5,498 bases of DNA from Alphaproteobacteria bacterium (GCA_018665505.1 JABJCS010000444.1:1-5498); one strand, 5' to 3'; positions 1-5,496 are shown, numbered from the stretch's first letter. Notes: a model not told the origin generated them from the letters alone. Made by a program: numbers and translations.

Positions 1-389
1 GGAACGGGGGTGCCCTTCCTTGCCTCAACCGCTGGGTTGCGCTTTGGCGAGGGGGCGCTGTGTACTGGTTTCGTTGGCACAAACGCGGCCTGTTTGATCG
101 GTGGTGCGGTTTTTGGCACTTGTGCTTCCATAATCGGTTTCGTTCTCTGTTCGTCCACCGGCTTTGGTGCCGCCTTCGCGACAACTGGGGCTGATTTAGG
201 TTGCGCGATGGGTTGGGGTACCTCGGCCACATTGTCGACCACTGTCTTTTTCGCTTTATGGCTCAAGGCGTCGATCGCGGAGACCGCGGCTTCAGGAAGT
301 CCCGCTTGGCGGGCGGTCGCGCCGGGATCGCCTACCAGCAGGTAGATGGCGGCGGCGCCGACGGCGATGTTAAATAATAGGAATTTCAT
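1..389 (-). CDS. N-terminal part of a membrane-anchored proline-rich protein, TonB/TolA-like or stator-partner-like; cut by window edge
   Basis: 129 complete codons are visible and the frame is open at the left edge. The start is firm: AGGAG lies 6 bases before the ATG, 9 bases after the stop of the channel-like gene. Residues 3-19 form one hydrophobic helix (FLLFNIAVGAAAIYLLV) that should remain as an anchor, followed by Asp21. After a short helical part (31-55), residues 58-129 are rich in Pro, Lys, Ala and Val, with 16 prolines in 72 positions (for example PKTAPPIKQ), like the periplasm-spanning linkers of TonB-type proteins. The order channel gene then single-helix gene matches exbB-exbD, tolQ-tolR and motA-motB. 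The TonB Ser-His signature in the helix is absent, and so is the mid-helix Asp of ExbD/TolR/MotB. The C-terminal domain, which would settle the type, lies outside the window. Confidence 0.8.
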   Translation of the reverse strand, partial: MKFLLFNIAVGAAAIYLLVGDPGATARQAGLPEAAVSAIDALSHKAKKTVVDNVAEVPQPIAQPKSAPVVAKAAPKPVDEQRTKPIMEAQVPKTAPPIKQAAFVPTKPVHSAPSPKRNPAVEARKGTPV

Positions 390-398
390 GATTATCTC

Positions 399-932
399 CT
401 ACTGGCTTTCATCGGGACGGTGGACCAAAACGTGTTGGCTTTCTTCGATCCGGCTGCGGGTGACGAGCAGGACCGCGCGTAGCGCCGCCGATACCGGCAG
501 GCCAACGACCGTGGACATAAACGCCATGCTGAAATGTTCGGTTAGGCCTTTGATCACCTCTTGGATGGTCTCGGGCGATAATGTTTGGTCTGAAAGACTG
601 CCAATACCGAGGCTGATACCGAGGAGTGTATAGGTCAGCGCCAAAGTGGCGATGCCGTTCGATGCTTGGACACCCGTCTCAAACCAACTGCGATGGCCTG
701 GTGCGTAGGGCGGAATGGCGCGGACCTGAACGATGGCAAGCAAGGCCGTGTAGACCATGCCGGCGAACATCACGATGAAGACCGCGCCGAAGATCCTCTC
801 CGCCCAGTCGACGACCCCGCCGACATCCATAGGTGTCGCGAAAACGGCAATGGCGAGGCCGATGACCGAGAGGCCGAGGAACCCGCTAAGTGCGCGGGAA
901 CCCGCCCCGAATGTCTTGGCGACGGAATGCAT
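399..932 (-). CDS. MotA/TolQ/ExbB-family proton channel-like protein
   Basis: The 177-residue inner-membrane protein has four hydrophobic segments at about 15-33, 47-70, 93-112 and 134-157. Segments three and four match the core of the MotA/TolQ/ExbB family. TLALTYTLLGISLGIGSL (96-113) corresponds to the T...L..TLLG..LGI helix. After a short amphipathic stretch (SPETIQEVIKGL), AFMSTVVGLPVSA (137-149) corresponds to the A...TT..GL.....P helix, with Thr102 and Thr141 as candidate pore-lining residues. Family members assemble as five copies around two single-helix partners and use the ion gradient to drive movement across the envelope. It is shorter than MotA and lacks its large cytoplasmic domain, and it has one helix more than TolQ or ExbB. 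Start: ATG three bases after the previous stop with no Shine-Dalgarno site, so reinitiation is likely. Which subfamily it belongs to I cannot tell. Confidence 0.82.
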   Translation of the reverse strand: MHSVAKTFGAGSRALSGFLGLSVIGLAIAVFATPMDVGGVVDWAERIFGAVFIVMFAGMVYTALLAIVQVRAIPPYAPGHRSWFETGVQASNGIATLALTYTLLGISLGIGSLSDQTLSPETIQEVIKGLTEHFSMAFMSTVVGLPVSAALRAVLLVTRSRIEESQHVLVHRPDESQ

Positions 933-935
933 GAT

Positions 936-1328
936 CTAGCGCCGACGCCGGGAAGCGGCCATCAACGACTTTGCCGATAGGCCCAATTGTTCGAACCAGT
1001 GGTCGGTGACGCTGAGGTTCTTCTCTGCCGAGGCATGCACCAGGAAGCTGGTGTCGTAGTCGGAGAAGATGCGTTTTACGATCGGTGTGTTACGGCCCTC
1101 AAGGGATTTATCCCGAAGGACGATCCGTTCGAGGTCGATCAGACGCTTCTGCGAGAGTGTTGATTTCGAGTGACGTTCTTCCTGGCTCATGTTGGGGTCG
1201 AGCATGGTCTGCAACATGATGGCGCGCTCACGCTCCATGTTCTCGACGCTGCCCGCTTGGGCGTTGGCGGCGATGCCGGCGCTCGCGACGAGCAGGGCGA
1301 TGCCGAGGGCTTTGTGGGTGGGTTTCAT
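936..1328 (-). CDS. Small exported helical protein of unknown function with RRRR C-terminus
   Basis: The 130-residue product has a clean Sec signal peptide (MKPTHKALGIALLVASAGIA..., cleavage after NAQA at residue 25). The mature ~105 residues are strongly charged and helical, with many Arg/Glu (MERERAIM, SQEERHSK, KRLIDLERIVL). A more ordered C-terminal part follows (SFLVHASAEKNLSVTDHW, then FEQLGLSAKSLMAA) and the protein ends in four arginines. There are no Cys residues. The family is unknown to me. The ATG at 1328 is chosen over an in-frame ATG 24 codons upstream. AGGAG stands 8 bases before it, the signal peptide begins there, and the longer version would run back into the preceding gene. 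Its stop is three bases before the start of the channel-like gene, so the two are probably translated in series. Confidence 0.87.
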   Translation of the reverse strand: MKPTHKALGIALLVASAGIAANAQAGSVENMERERAIMLQTMLDPNMSQEERHSKSTLSQKRLIDLERIVLRDKSLEGRNTPIVKRIFSDYDTSFLVHASAEKNLSVTDHWFEQLGLSAKSLMAASRRRR

Positions 1329-1362
1329 GTCAGCTACTCCTTTGAGAAATTGTTTGCGGGGA

Positions 1363-2244
1363 TCAGAACAGGTTGACCGCGTCCGAGACCTTGGCAGCAC
1401 CGGCGGTGCCTTCGATCACGTCGGCGCCTTCGGAGACGGTCTCCTGTAGGCCCATCGCGTCGAGGGCGACCAGTTTGGCCATTAGGCCGACGATCTCGGA
1501 TTCCTGTTGCAGCACCTGATAGTCACCTTCGGCTTCGGTCAGGAGTTGGCGTAGGAAATCCGGCTTGGTTTTGGCGTCACCGGTGATATCGAGCTTCGCC
1601 TTATGTGGATGCGCCTCGATCTTGGCCACGAGCGCGTTCAAGGCTGAGACGTTCTGGGAGTATTCCTTCGAATACTTCGACGTGTTGGTCAGACTCGTTG
1701 CGAACAGTTTGGCGTCGATGGTATCGACTGATCGATCCAGGCGGGCTCGGGCGGCGGCCTGCTGCTGCACCAATTTCGTCTCCGATGACGTCTTGGCCGC
1801 GGATTCCCGCTCGATCTTATTCAACAGCCGTTGGTAGACCTTGATGCGGGTCTTGAGATGTTTGCTCCGCATGTTGTGCTGCTCCTGCACGATGGCGAGA
1901 TATTCTTTCTTCTCGGCCAGGAATTGATGCTTGAGCTCGACCTGGATATCACCGTCAGCTTGATCGATGGCCGATTGCAGATCGTGGAGCGTCTGTAGCT
2001 TCAGCGCGATTTCCGCATCCGTGTCCCGCAGCGCTTCGGCCAGGGGCGAGGCGTGAAAATCCTTATCGAGCGCCTTTTTGATATTCATGCTGGGCAGCTT
2101 CACCAGACGTTCGGTGATCGATGGCTTCCAAGCCGCACCACCCGGCCGCTGTGCCGCGGCCACGTCTAATGCGGTGAGGGCAGTACCTGCCAGCAACATG
2201 GCGAAGATGCCGTTTCGCAGGGGTTTTTTGAGTGTATGTGTCAT
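1363..2244 (-). CDS. Exported coiled-coil protein of unknown function
   Basis: The 293-residue product begins with a signal peptide (MTHTLKKPLRNGIF..., core AMLLAGTALTAL, cleavage likely after Ala31 in VAAA-Q). An Asp27 near the end of the signal is a little unusual. Residues about 65-160 are long, charged and heptad-like (for example EIALKLQTLHDLQSAI, then HLKTRIKVYQRLLNKIERE), so a coiled-coil or helical hairpin is expected. Residues 160-255 continue mostly helical. No Cys is present. I do not recognise the family. A weak GGGA site 9 bases before ATG supports the start; the gene lies 39 bases after the lipoprotein stop and 34 bases before the next start. A periplasmic rod or spacer working with the stator-like proteins encoded downstream is a reasonable inference, no more. 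Confidence 0.87.
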   Translation of the reverse strand: MTHTLKKPLRNGIFAMLLAGTALTALDVAAAQRPGGAAWKPSITERLVKLPSMNIKKALDKDFHASPLAEALRDTDAEIALKLQTLHDLQSAIDQADGDIQVELKHQFLAEKKEYLAIVQEQHNMRSKHLKTRIKVYQRLLNKIERESAAKTSSETKLVQQQAAARARLDRSVDTIDAKLFATSLTNTSKYSKEYSQNVSALNALVAKIEAHPHKAKLDITGDAKTKPDFLRQLLTEAEGDYQVLQQESEIVGLMAKLVALDAMGLQETVSEGADVIEGTAGAAKVSDAVNLF

Positions 2245-2283
2245 GGGTCTGTTTCCCGTTTCCTGACGTTGGCCGACGGCGGA

Positions 2284-2865
2284 TCAGTTCTTTTTCCAGT
2301 ATTTCAACCGCTCGAATTCGGACTCCACCTTTCGGTCGACGTTGAGCATCGAGAGTTCATAAGAACTGGGTACCGCACGCTTACCGGTGAGGATCGACAT
2401 GGTGTCGACGAAGGACGCACCGTTCGGCAGGTAAAGATCGTAATTGCCGAAGGCTTGTTTGAACTTGCCAAGGTTTTCTTGGGCCTTGGCAAGGTCGCCG
2501 CCCTTCGTGTAGTTGACGATCCCGAGGGCATAGGCGCGCATGCGCTCTTCCACCGCGACATGGGCCGCTTCGGGGCCGAGGTCCGCTTCGCATTTCTCGA
2601 TCAAGCGGGCGCTGGCGAGGTATCCGCCGGGATTTCCCTTGGCGCGGGCGTCGGCATCCAATTGCGCCGCGTCATCGACGCAACCGCGATAGTTTTCCAT
2701 CGCGGAGATTTCCTGGAAGCGCGCTTCCCGGAAGCCAATTCCCTCGGAAGGACTGGTGGTGGTTTGACAGGCGGAAAGTAGTAATGCGGCTGTGAGGCCG
2801 GCTAGTCCCGCGACCGCCCTGCGACGGCGCGTTTTTGCGGGAGATTGGGTATTCGTTTTGGTCAT
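2284..2865 (-). CDS. Lipoprotein with helical, TPR-like mature domain
   Basis: The 193-residue product has a basic N-terminus (KTRRRR, residues 11-16), a hydrophobic stretch and a lipobox LSAC at 30-33. Cys33 should therefore be lipidated after signal peptidase II cleavage. Gln at the next position is not the Asp that retains lipoproteins in the inner membrane in enterics, so outer-membrane location is expected. The four arginines hint at, but do not meet, a twin-arginine motif. The mature part is mostly helical. Residues about 112-140 (AYALGIVNYTKGGDLAKAQ...) resemble a single tetratricopeptide-like hairpin, which suggests protein binding. Cys62 and Cys92 could form a disulfide. AAGGAG 7 bases before the ATG supports the start. 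I cannot assign a named family. Being followed by four more envelope genes, it may be the outer-membrane attachment of the complex (inference). Confidence 0.88.
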   Translation of the reverse strand: MTKTNTQSPAKTRRRRAVAGLAGLTAALLLSACQTTTSPSEGIGFREARFQEISAMENYRGCVDDAAQLDADARAKGNPGGYLASARLIEKCEADLGPEAAHVAVEERMRAYALGIVNYTKGGDLAKAQENLGKFKQAFGNYDLYLPNGASFVDTMSILTGKRAVPSSYELSMLNVDRKVESEFERLKYWKKN

Positions 2866-2869
2866 CGCT

Positions 2870-2897
2870 CGACTCCTTAATTGGCTATTCGGAGTCG
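2870..2897 (-). promoter_or_regulatory. Inverted repeat covering the lipoprotein gene's ribosome binding site
   Basis: On the minus strand CGACTCC (2897-2891) and GGAGTCG (2876-2870) are a perfect 7-base inverted repeat around a 14-base, A+T-rich loop. The second arm contains GGAG of the AAGGAG Shine-Dalgarno site (2878-2873), which lies 7 bases before the ATG at 2865. In RNA the stem would hide that site. A GGCTAT direct repeat (2883-2888 and 2897-2902) overlaps the structure. Translational control is an inference; an alternative is a DNA operator or chance. Confidence 0.45.
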
Positions 2898-2938
2898 GCT
2901 ATGAACGGGTTTAGCGAATTATTCCCTGCTGGAGGAAA

Positions 2939-2944
2939 TTTATA
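2939..2944 (-). promoter_or_regulatory. Possible -10 box before the lipoprotein gene
   Basis: The minus strand reads TATAAA in an A+T-rich patch directly after the end of the small exported protein gene. It sits 74 bases before the lipoprotein ATG. No convincing -35 hexamer lies 16-18 bases upstream, so this is only a weak candidate. If used, the leader would contain the inverted repeat at 2870-2897. Confidence 0.2.
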
Positions 2945-2957
2945 TTCAAAATTGCCT

Positions 2958-3374
2958 CTATTCGATTCTTACGACATCGCCTTTCAAATGAAAGGTCCGC
3001 TTGGCGACAAACTTGTTGCCGGAATCGTCCTTGCCCCAATATTCGACGGTGACGGTTTCCTCGTCCAAAGTAGTGGACACCAAATGACGGGGCTCCGTCA
3101 GGGATTTTCCCGCATCGATGCGATATTCAACCACGGCACTCAGGCATTTTTTCTGCTCGATATAGCAGATTTTTCCTTTGACCAACGTGACACCCACATC
3201 GTTGCGGACGACGTAACGTCGGGCGTGGTGATATTTGTGGTTGCCGTCGACAAATTCGTACTTCAATCGGTCGATTTCCATTACGAAATCGGCTGCCTTA
3301 TCCGCCGCGGTCGCTGTACCGGTGCACGCAAGCCATACACCTACGCTCAAAAAAAGATTGCGATATATCTTCAT
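2958..3374 (-). CDS. Small exported protein of unknown function with a close Cys pair
   Basis: The 138-residue product starts with a Sec-type signal peptide: basic MKIYRN, hydrophobic core LFLSVGVWLACTG, and likely cleavage after Ala23 or Ala24 (ATA-AD). Cys17 lies in the core, but WLAC is not a proper lipobox, so a soluble periplasmic protein is more likely than a lipoprotein. The mature part (~115 residues) looks beta-rich, with alternating strands such as YVVRNDVGVTLV and ETVTVEYWG. Cys70 and Cys77 are close enough for a small disulfide loop. I do not recognise the family. AAGGA 8 bases before the ATG supports the start. It lies 70 bases after the Lon-like gene and 92 bases before the lipoprotein gene, the two widest gaps here. 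It also appears richer in A and T than its neighbours, so it may be a later arrival. Confidence 0.85.
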   Translation of the reverse strand: MKIYRNLFLSVGVWLACTGTATAADKAADFVMEIDRLKYEFVDGNHKYHHARRYVVRNDVGVTLVKGKICYIEQKKCLSAVVEYRIDAGKSLTEPRHLVSTTLDEETVTVEYWGKDDSGNKFVAKRTFHLKGDVVRIE

Positions 3375-3401
3375 GAAATCTGTCCTTATGTCCGCACATA
3401 C

Positions 3402-3430
3402 ATGCTGCCGGGCTGCCCCGCAGGGGTCAA
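3402..3430 (-). promoter_or_regulatory. Possible internal promoter before the envelope-protein genes
   Basis: In the 70-base gap after the Lon-like gene, the minus strand carries TTGACC at 3430-3425 (five of six matches to a -35 box). A 17-base spacer and CAGCAT at 3407-3402 (three of six matches to a -10 box) follow. The spacer holds a short GC palindrome (CCCC-TGC-GGGG, 3416-3426). The -35 is good and the -10 poor, so it may be weak, activator-dependent or chance. If real, it would let the five downstream envelope genes be expressed apart from the protease genes. Confidence 0.25.
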
Positions 3431-3444
3431 CCAGTGAGATGAAT

Positions 3445-4803
3445 TTATCGCATCAATGTGAAGGCGGCATCGACCAATTCGATGCCCCGCGCGTTGAGTG
3501 CCCGCCGACGCTCCTCCCAACCGGTCATAATGTTGTCGGGATGGCCGGGCGGAAGTTGCTCGGCAACCCATCCCGATGCGCCGTCGACCGGCTGGTCGCC
3601 CGCCGCGACGACGATATGCATCTTAAAATCCCGTTTTAATCTCCGAGGTAGATCGATTTTCCAGCGTAATTCCCGGCGGCTTGGGCCATGGACGATGGTC
3701 TCGGAAATTTCGCGTTGACCGCTTGGCCACCGGACGTACCGCCCCCAAAGATAGGTTGTGTTTTTATCGGTCTCGGCGATGAATTCGAGCTGGCAGAGGC
3801 CATCGAATTGAGCTGCTTCGAATACCCTATCGCCGCTACGTCCAGCTTCCTTCAGGACGGCTTTTGCCGCACCGAAGTGAACGGCGGCGCAGGTTTTCCC
3901 TTCCGGTGCGCGATGTTCGATCAGTTGAATGCGGACTTGGTCTTTATTCGGCCGGGTTTCGGTCAGATAGTTTTGGTAAATATTGGCGCGTAGCCGGTCC
4001 AGGGAATCGCCGTCCGCGGCCTTACTGAGGGCGGTATCGAGTGCGCGGTATTTGCCTGCGCGCTCGAGTGACATCCAGGTCTTGAACCCTGTTGAGTAGG
4101 CGGTGTACGCGCCCAAAGCGCTGACCGAGAAGAGTAAGGTAATGGCGAGCACGAGGTGCCGGGTCGTATTAACCGGTTTGTCGGGAATTGTTTCCGGTGC
4201 GACGATTACGGGCGGCGTTTTGCCAGTCTTAGGTTTGGTCGTGAGGCCGACAGCATCCAGCGCTTCTGCGACAGTGGCGACACCATGAAGTTCGACGTCG
4301 CTATGCGCCCAGCCGTCAGGCACGTCGTCGATGTTCTCTGACGGTACAATGATGATGACCCGCCCGCCGGCCGCTGAGAGCGCGGTCACGTGATCCTTCA
4401 AACGATTCAGTTTCACCGCGACATGGTCGACGGCCAGAACCTCTAAATCCACGTTTACTTCACCGGTGGCGAAGATATGCACCGCGCCGGTGGAGGCGTC
4501 GCCGATGAAGCGGTCTGCCGATGCCGCAGCATGGCCAAGGTAGAGACCCAATTGCCAACTATAGCCGTCTTCTATAGTAGCGGAGAGGTCGACGCGATAG
4601 GATCCATGACCGAAATCTCGCTGCACGACTCCGGTTGGTTGACGGACGAAATCTTGGTAGGCGTTGCTGATCGGCAATGGCATGGCTTTACCGGCCAGGC
4701 ATACGACGGAATCGATATCGGGATCTTCTTCGGTAATGCGCTGGATGCCGACCGACCCGTTGGTCGTGGCAATAAAGATGCCCAGATCTGCGGGTTCGTT
4801 CAC
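3445..4803 (-). CDS. Membrane-anchored Lon-like (S16) serine protease without AAA+ domain, with periplasmic C-terminal domain
   Basis: The protein has 452 residues. Residues about 8-187 follow the order of the Lon proteolytic domain. DGYSWQLG at 79-86 stands where Lon has DGPSAG, putting candidate nucleophile Ser82 in place. TGEV at 113-116 matches Lon TGE(I/V). LKDHVTALSAAG at 135-146 matches the (L/I)KEKLLAAHRAG segment, putting Lys136 at the catalytic lysine. VIIIVPSEN at 149-157 matches VILPKEN, and VELHGVATVAEALDAVGL at 170-187 matches the closing helix region. About seven extra residues precede Lys136. There is no AAA+ ATPase. A linker rich in Pro/Thr/Lys (188-213) leads to one transmembrane helix (about 217-236). 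With no signal peptide, the protease should face the cytoplasm and residues 241-452 the periplasm. That part is mixed alpha/beta with Cys305 and Cys337, a possible disulfide. The family call rests on motif alignment by eye; activity is inferred. The gene overlaps its upstream neighbour by four bases. Confidence 0.8.
   Translation of the reverse strand: MNEPADLGIFIATTNGSVGIQRITEEDPDIDSVVCLAGKAMPLPISNAYQDFVRQPTGVVQRDFGHGSYRVDLSATIEDGYSWQLGLYLGHAAASADRFIGDASTGAVHIFATGEVNVDLEVLAVDHVAVKLNRLKDHVTALSAAGGRVIIIVPSENIDDVPDGWAHSDVELHGVATVAEALDAVGLTTKPKTGKTPPVIVAPETIPDKPVNTTRHLVLAITLLFSVSALGAYTAYSTGFKTWMSLERAGKYRALDTALSKAADGDSLDRLRANIYQNYLTETRPNKDQVRIQLIEHRAPEGKTCAAVHFGAAKAVLKEAGRSGDRVFEAAQFDGLCQLEFIAETDKNTTYLWGRYVRWPSGQREISETIVHGPSRRELRWKIDLPRRLKRDFKMHIVVAAGDQPVDGASGWVAEQLPPGHPDNIMTGWEERRRALNARGIELVDAAFTLMR
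4096..4155 (-). other. Single transmembrane helix of the Lon-like protein
   Basis: Residues 217-236 of the Lon-like protein are uninterruptedly hydrophobic or small (starting LVLAITLLFSVSALG). They are preceded by Arg215 and several lysines and followed by the charged periplasmic-side region. This divides the protein into a cytoplasmic protease half and an exported half. Confidence 0.75.
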
Positions 4804-5342
4804 CGCAGGAATACCTCCGTCGCGATGTCGCGCAACCCTTTCACTGCATCGGAATTGGCGTCGAGCAAGAGTTGGATACGGCCGTCTCTTGCTTCCGGGA
4901 GTTCGACTTTCGACATCGGTTTGTCTTGGCCGCAGATGAATAATGCGCTTGGCCGGGCGGATTTGTCGGTGAACTCGATGATGATAAAAACTTGGTCCGG
5001 ATCGGCTTTCGACGCGCGGAACGTCATCCGGCACCCGTCGATCTCCCGCGTCGAGATTTCGCCGCTGCTGGCAGCCGCGACCTGGGGCATCCAATAGACG
5101 GAAACGTTCTTGAGTAATGCCTCGAAGTCGCGCCGGACACGACCGTCGGAATCGAGGGCGCGAAGCAGAGCGTCGCTCGGACTGTGATCGGGACGCGTCG
5201 CATAGGCATGGATTTCCGCAAAGCCGACGGTCGTCGTTTTACCACCTTCTTTGAGCAGGCGTCCGGCTATTTCGGTGGCATCCAGAGTATTGCGAACGAG
5301 CGTCAGTTCCCGGTCGTTCAAAGTATTCGGGTCAGTCGCCAT
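4800..5342 (-). CDS. Unrecognised 180-residue soluble protein, possible partner or substrate of the Lon-like protease
   Basis: No signal peptide or membrane helix is visible, so it is expected in the cytoplasm. Residues about 8-32 and 40-79 look helical. The second block (FAEIHAY... ALDSDGRVRRDFEALLK) faintly recalls the helical N-terminal domain of anti-sigma factors, but there is no His/Cys zinc motif. Residues about 95-180 look beta-rich, with hydrophobic strands (VFIIIEF, ALFICG, IQLLLDA) and the ending TEVFLR. The stop overlaps the GTG start of the next gene (GTGA), so the two should be translated together. Together with the opposite overlap at its own start, this makes three linked genes. 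I cannot name the family; a regulator, adaptor or substrate of the protease encoded next is an inference from coupling alone. The start rests on the GGAG site 6 bases before ATG. Confidence 0.85.
   Translation of the reverse strand: MATDPNTLNDRELTLVRNTLDATEIAGRLLKEGGKTTTVGFAEIHAYATRPDHSPSDALLRALDSDGRVRRDFEALLKNVSVYWMPQVAAASSGEISTREIDGCRMTFRASKADPDQVFIIIEFTDKSARPSALFICGQDKPMSKVELPEARDGRIQLLLDANSDAVKGLRDIATEVFLR
4814..4818 (-). promoter_or_regulatory. Ribosome binding site supporting the GTG start of the Lon-like protease gene
   Basis: GGAGG lies 10 bases before the GTG at 4803 on the minus strand, inside the end of the preceding gene. The reading frame is open for a further 97 codons upstream (to an ATG at 5094). 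That extension would overlap the 180-residue gene almost completely and gives a low-complexity, Arg-rich, unprotein-like sequence. The GTG start is therefore chosen. Confidence 0.65.
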
Positions 5343-5496
5343 TGAGGTCTCCATAGAGCAGTTGAAATTGTTGGGTAAAGACCTCCCTGTCTTCCGTAAA
5401 CGGACGACTCCAGTCCGTCTCTTCCGCGCATTTGAGAAACGAGCTCAGTTCCTTGCGTAGCGCCAAAAGTGGCGTCACCGCGTCCGCGAAAGTATC
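5332..5496 (-). CDS. C-terminal fragment of an unrecognised protein, cut by the window edge
   Basis: Only the last 54 codons and a TGA stop are visible; the start lies beyond the right edge. The readable tail is charged and probably helical (it begins DTFADAVTPLLALRKELSSF and ends LLYGDLNGD), with one Cys and no membrane segment. I do not recognise a family. This frame is preferred because it is open to the window edge, has a plausible soluble-protein composition, and its stop overlaps the next gene's ATG by 11 bases (ATGGCGACTGA), a usual sign of translational coupling. It is therefore probably the upstream member of the same operon as the 180-residue protein and the Lon-like protease. The tail does not look like a sigma factor region 4 helix-turn-helix, so its role stays open. 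Confidence 0.7.
   Translation of the reverse strand, partial: DTFADAVTPLLALRKELSSFLKCAEETDWSRPFTEDREVFTQQFQLLYGDLNGD
5349..5352 (-). promoter_or_regulatory. Ribosome binding site that decides the start of the 180-residue protein
   Basis: On the minus strand GGAG is followed by 6 bases and then ATG at 5342. An in-frame ATG four codons earlier (5354) lies inside or before this site and has no Shine-Dalgarno sequence of its own. The start giving MATDP is therefore preferred over METSMATDP. Confidence 0.6.

Noticed and set aside
10..345. Open frame of 111 codons on the plus strand with hydrophobic, Gly/Ala/Cys-rich product
   Set aside because: It is the mirror of the proline-rich linker on the minus strand, whose start and ribosome binding site are clear. 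The Gly-rich composition is the expected complement of Pro codons.
1..389. Assignment as tonB
   Set aside because: The linker is Pro/Lys-rich as in TonB, but the Ser-His signature of the TonB membrane helix is absent and the C-terminal domain is outside the window.
1..932. Zorya-type defence system (ZorA-ZorB)
   Set aside because: The channel-like protein lacks the long C-terminal tail of ZorA, the next protein shows no OmpA-like domain in the visible part, and no ZorC, ZorD or ZorE is present.
2236..2781. Open frame of 181 codons on the plus strand
   Set aside because: Antisense to the lipoprotein gene, which has a clear lipobox and Shine-Dalgarno site; no independent support for the plus-strand frame.
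3416..3426. CCCC-GCA-GGGG palindrome as a rho-independent terminator after the Lon-like gene
   Set aside because: The stem is only four pairs and no T-run follows on the minus strand.
2835..3437. Open frame of 200 codons on the plus strand
   Set aside because: Antisense to the small exported protein with its signal peptide, and it runs through both neighbouring gaps; no ribosome binding site or family resemblance.
3445..4803. CRISPR-associated Lon-SAVED effector (CalpL-like) or BREX BrxL
   Set aside because: No SAVED domain, CRISPR array, cas gene or BREX gene is visible, and the C-terminal half lies beyond a membrane helix.
4804..5094. N-terminal extension of the Lon-like gene to an ATG at 5094 (549 residues)
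   Set aside because: It would overlap nearly the whole second half of the 180-residue gene, reads as Arg/Gly/Pro-rich out-of-frame sequence, and the GTG at 4803 has GGAGG upstream and begins exactly where the Lon-like fold starts.
4477..5097. Open frame of 206 codons on the plus strand
   Set aside because: It lies antisense to the 180-residue and Lon-like genes, which have domain motifs and ribosome binding sites. Long antisense frames are common in GC-rich coding DNA, and no signal or motif supports it.
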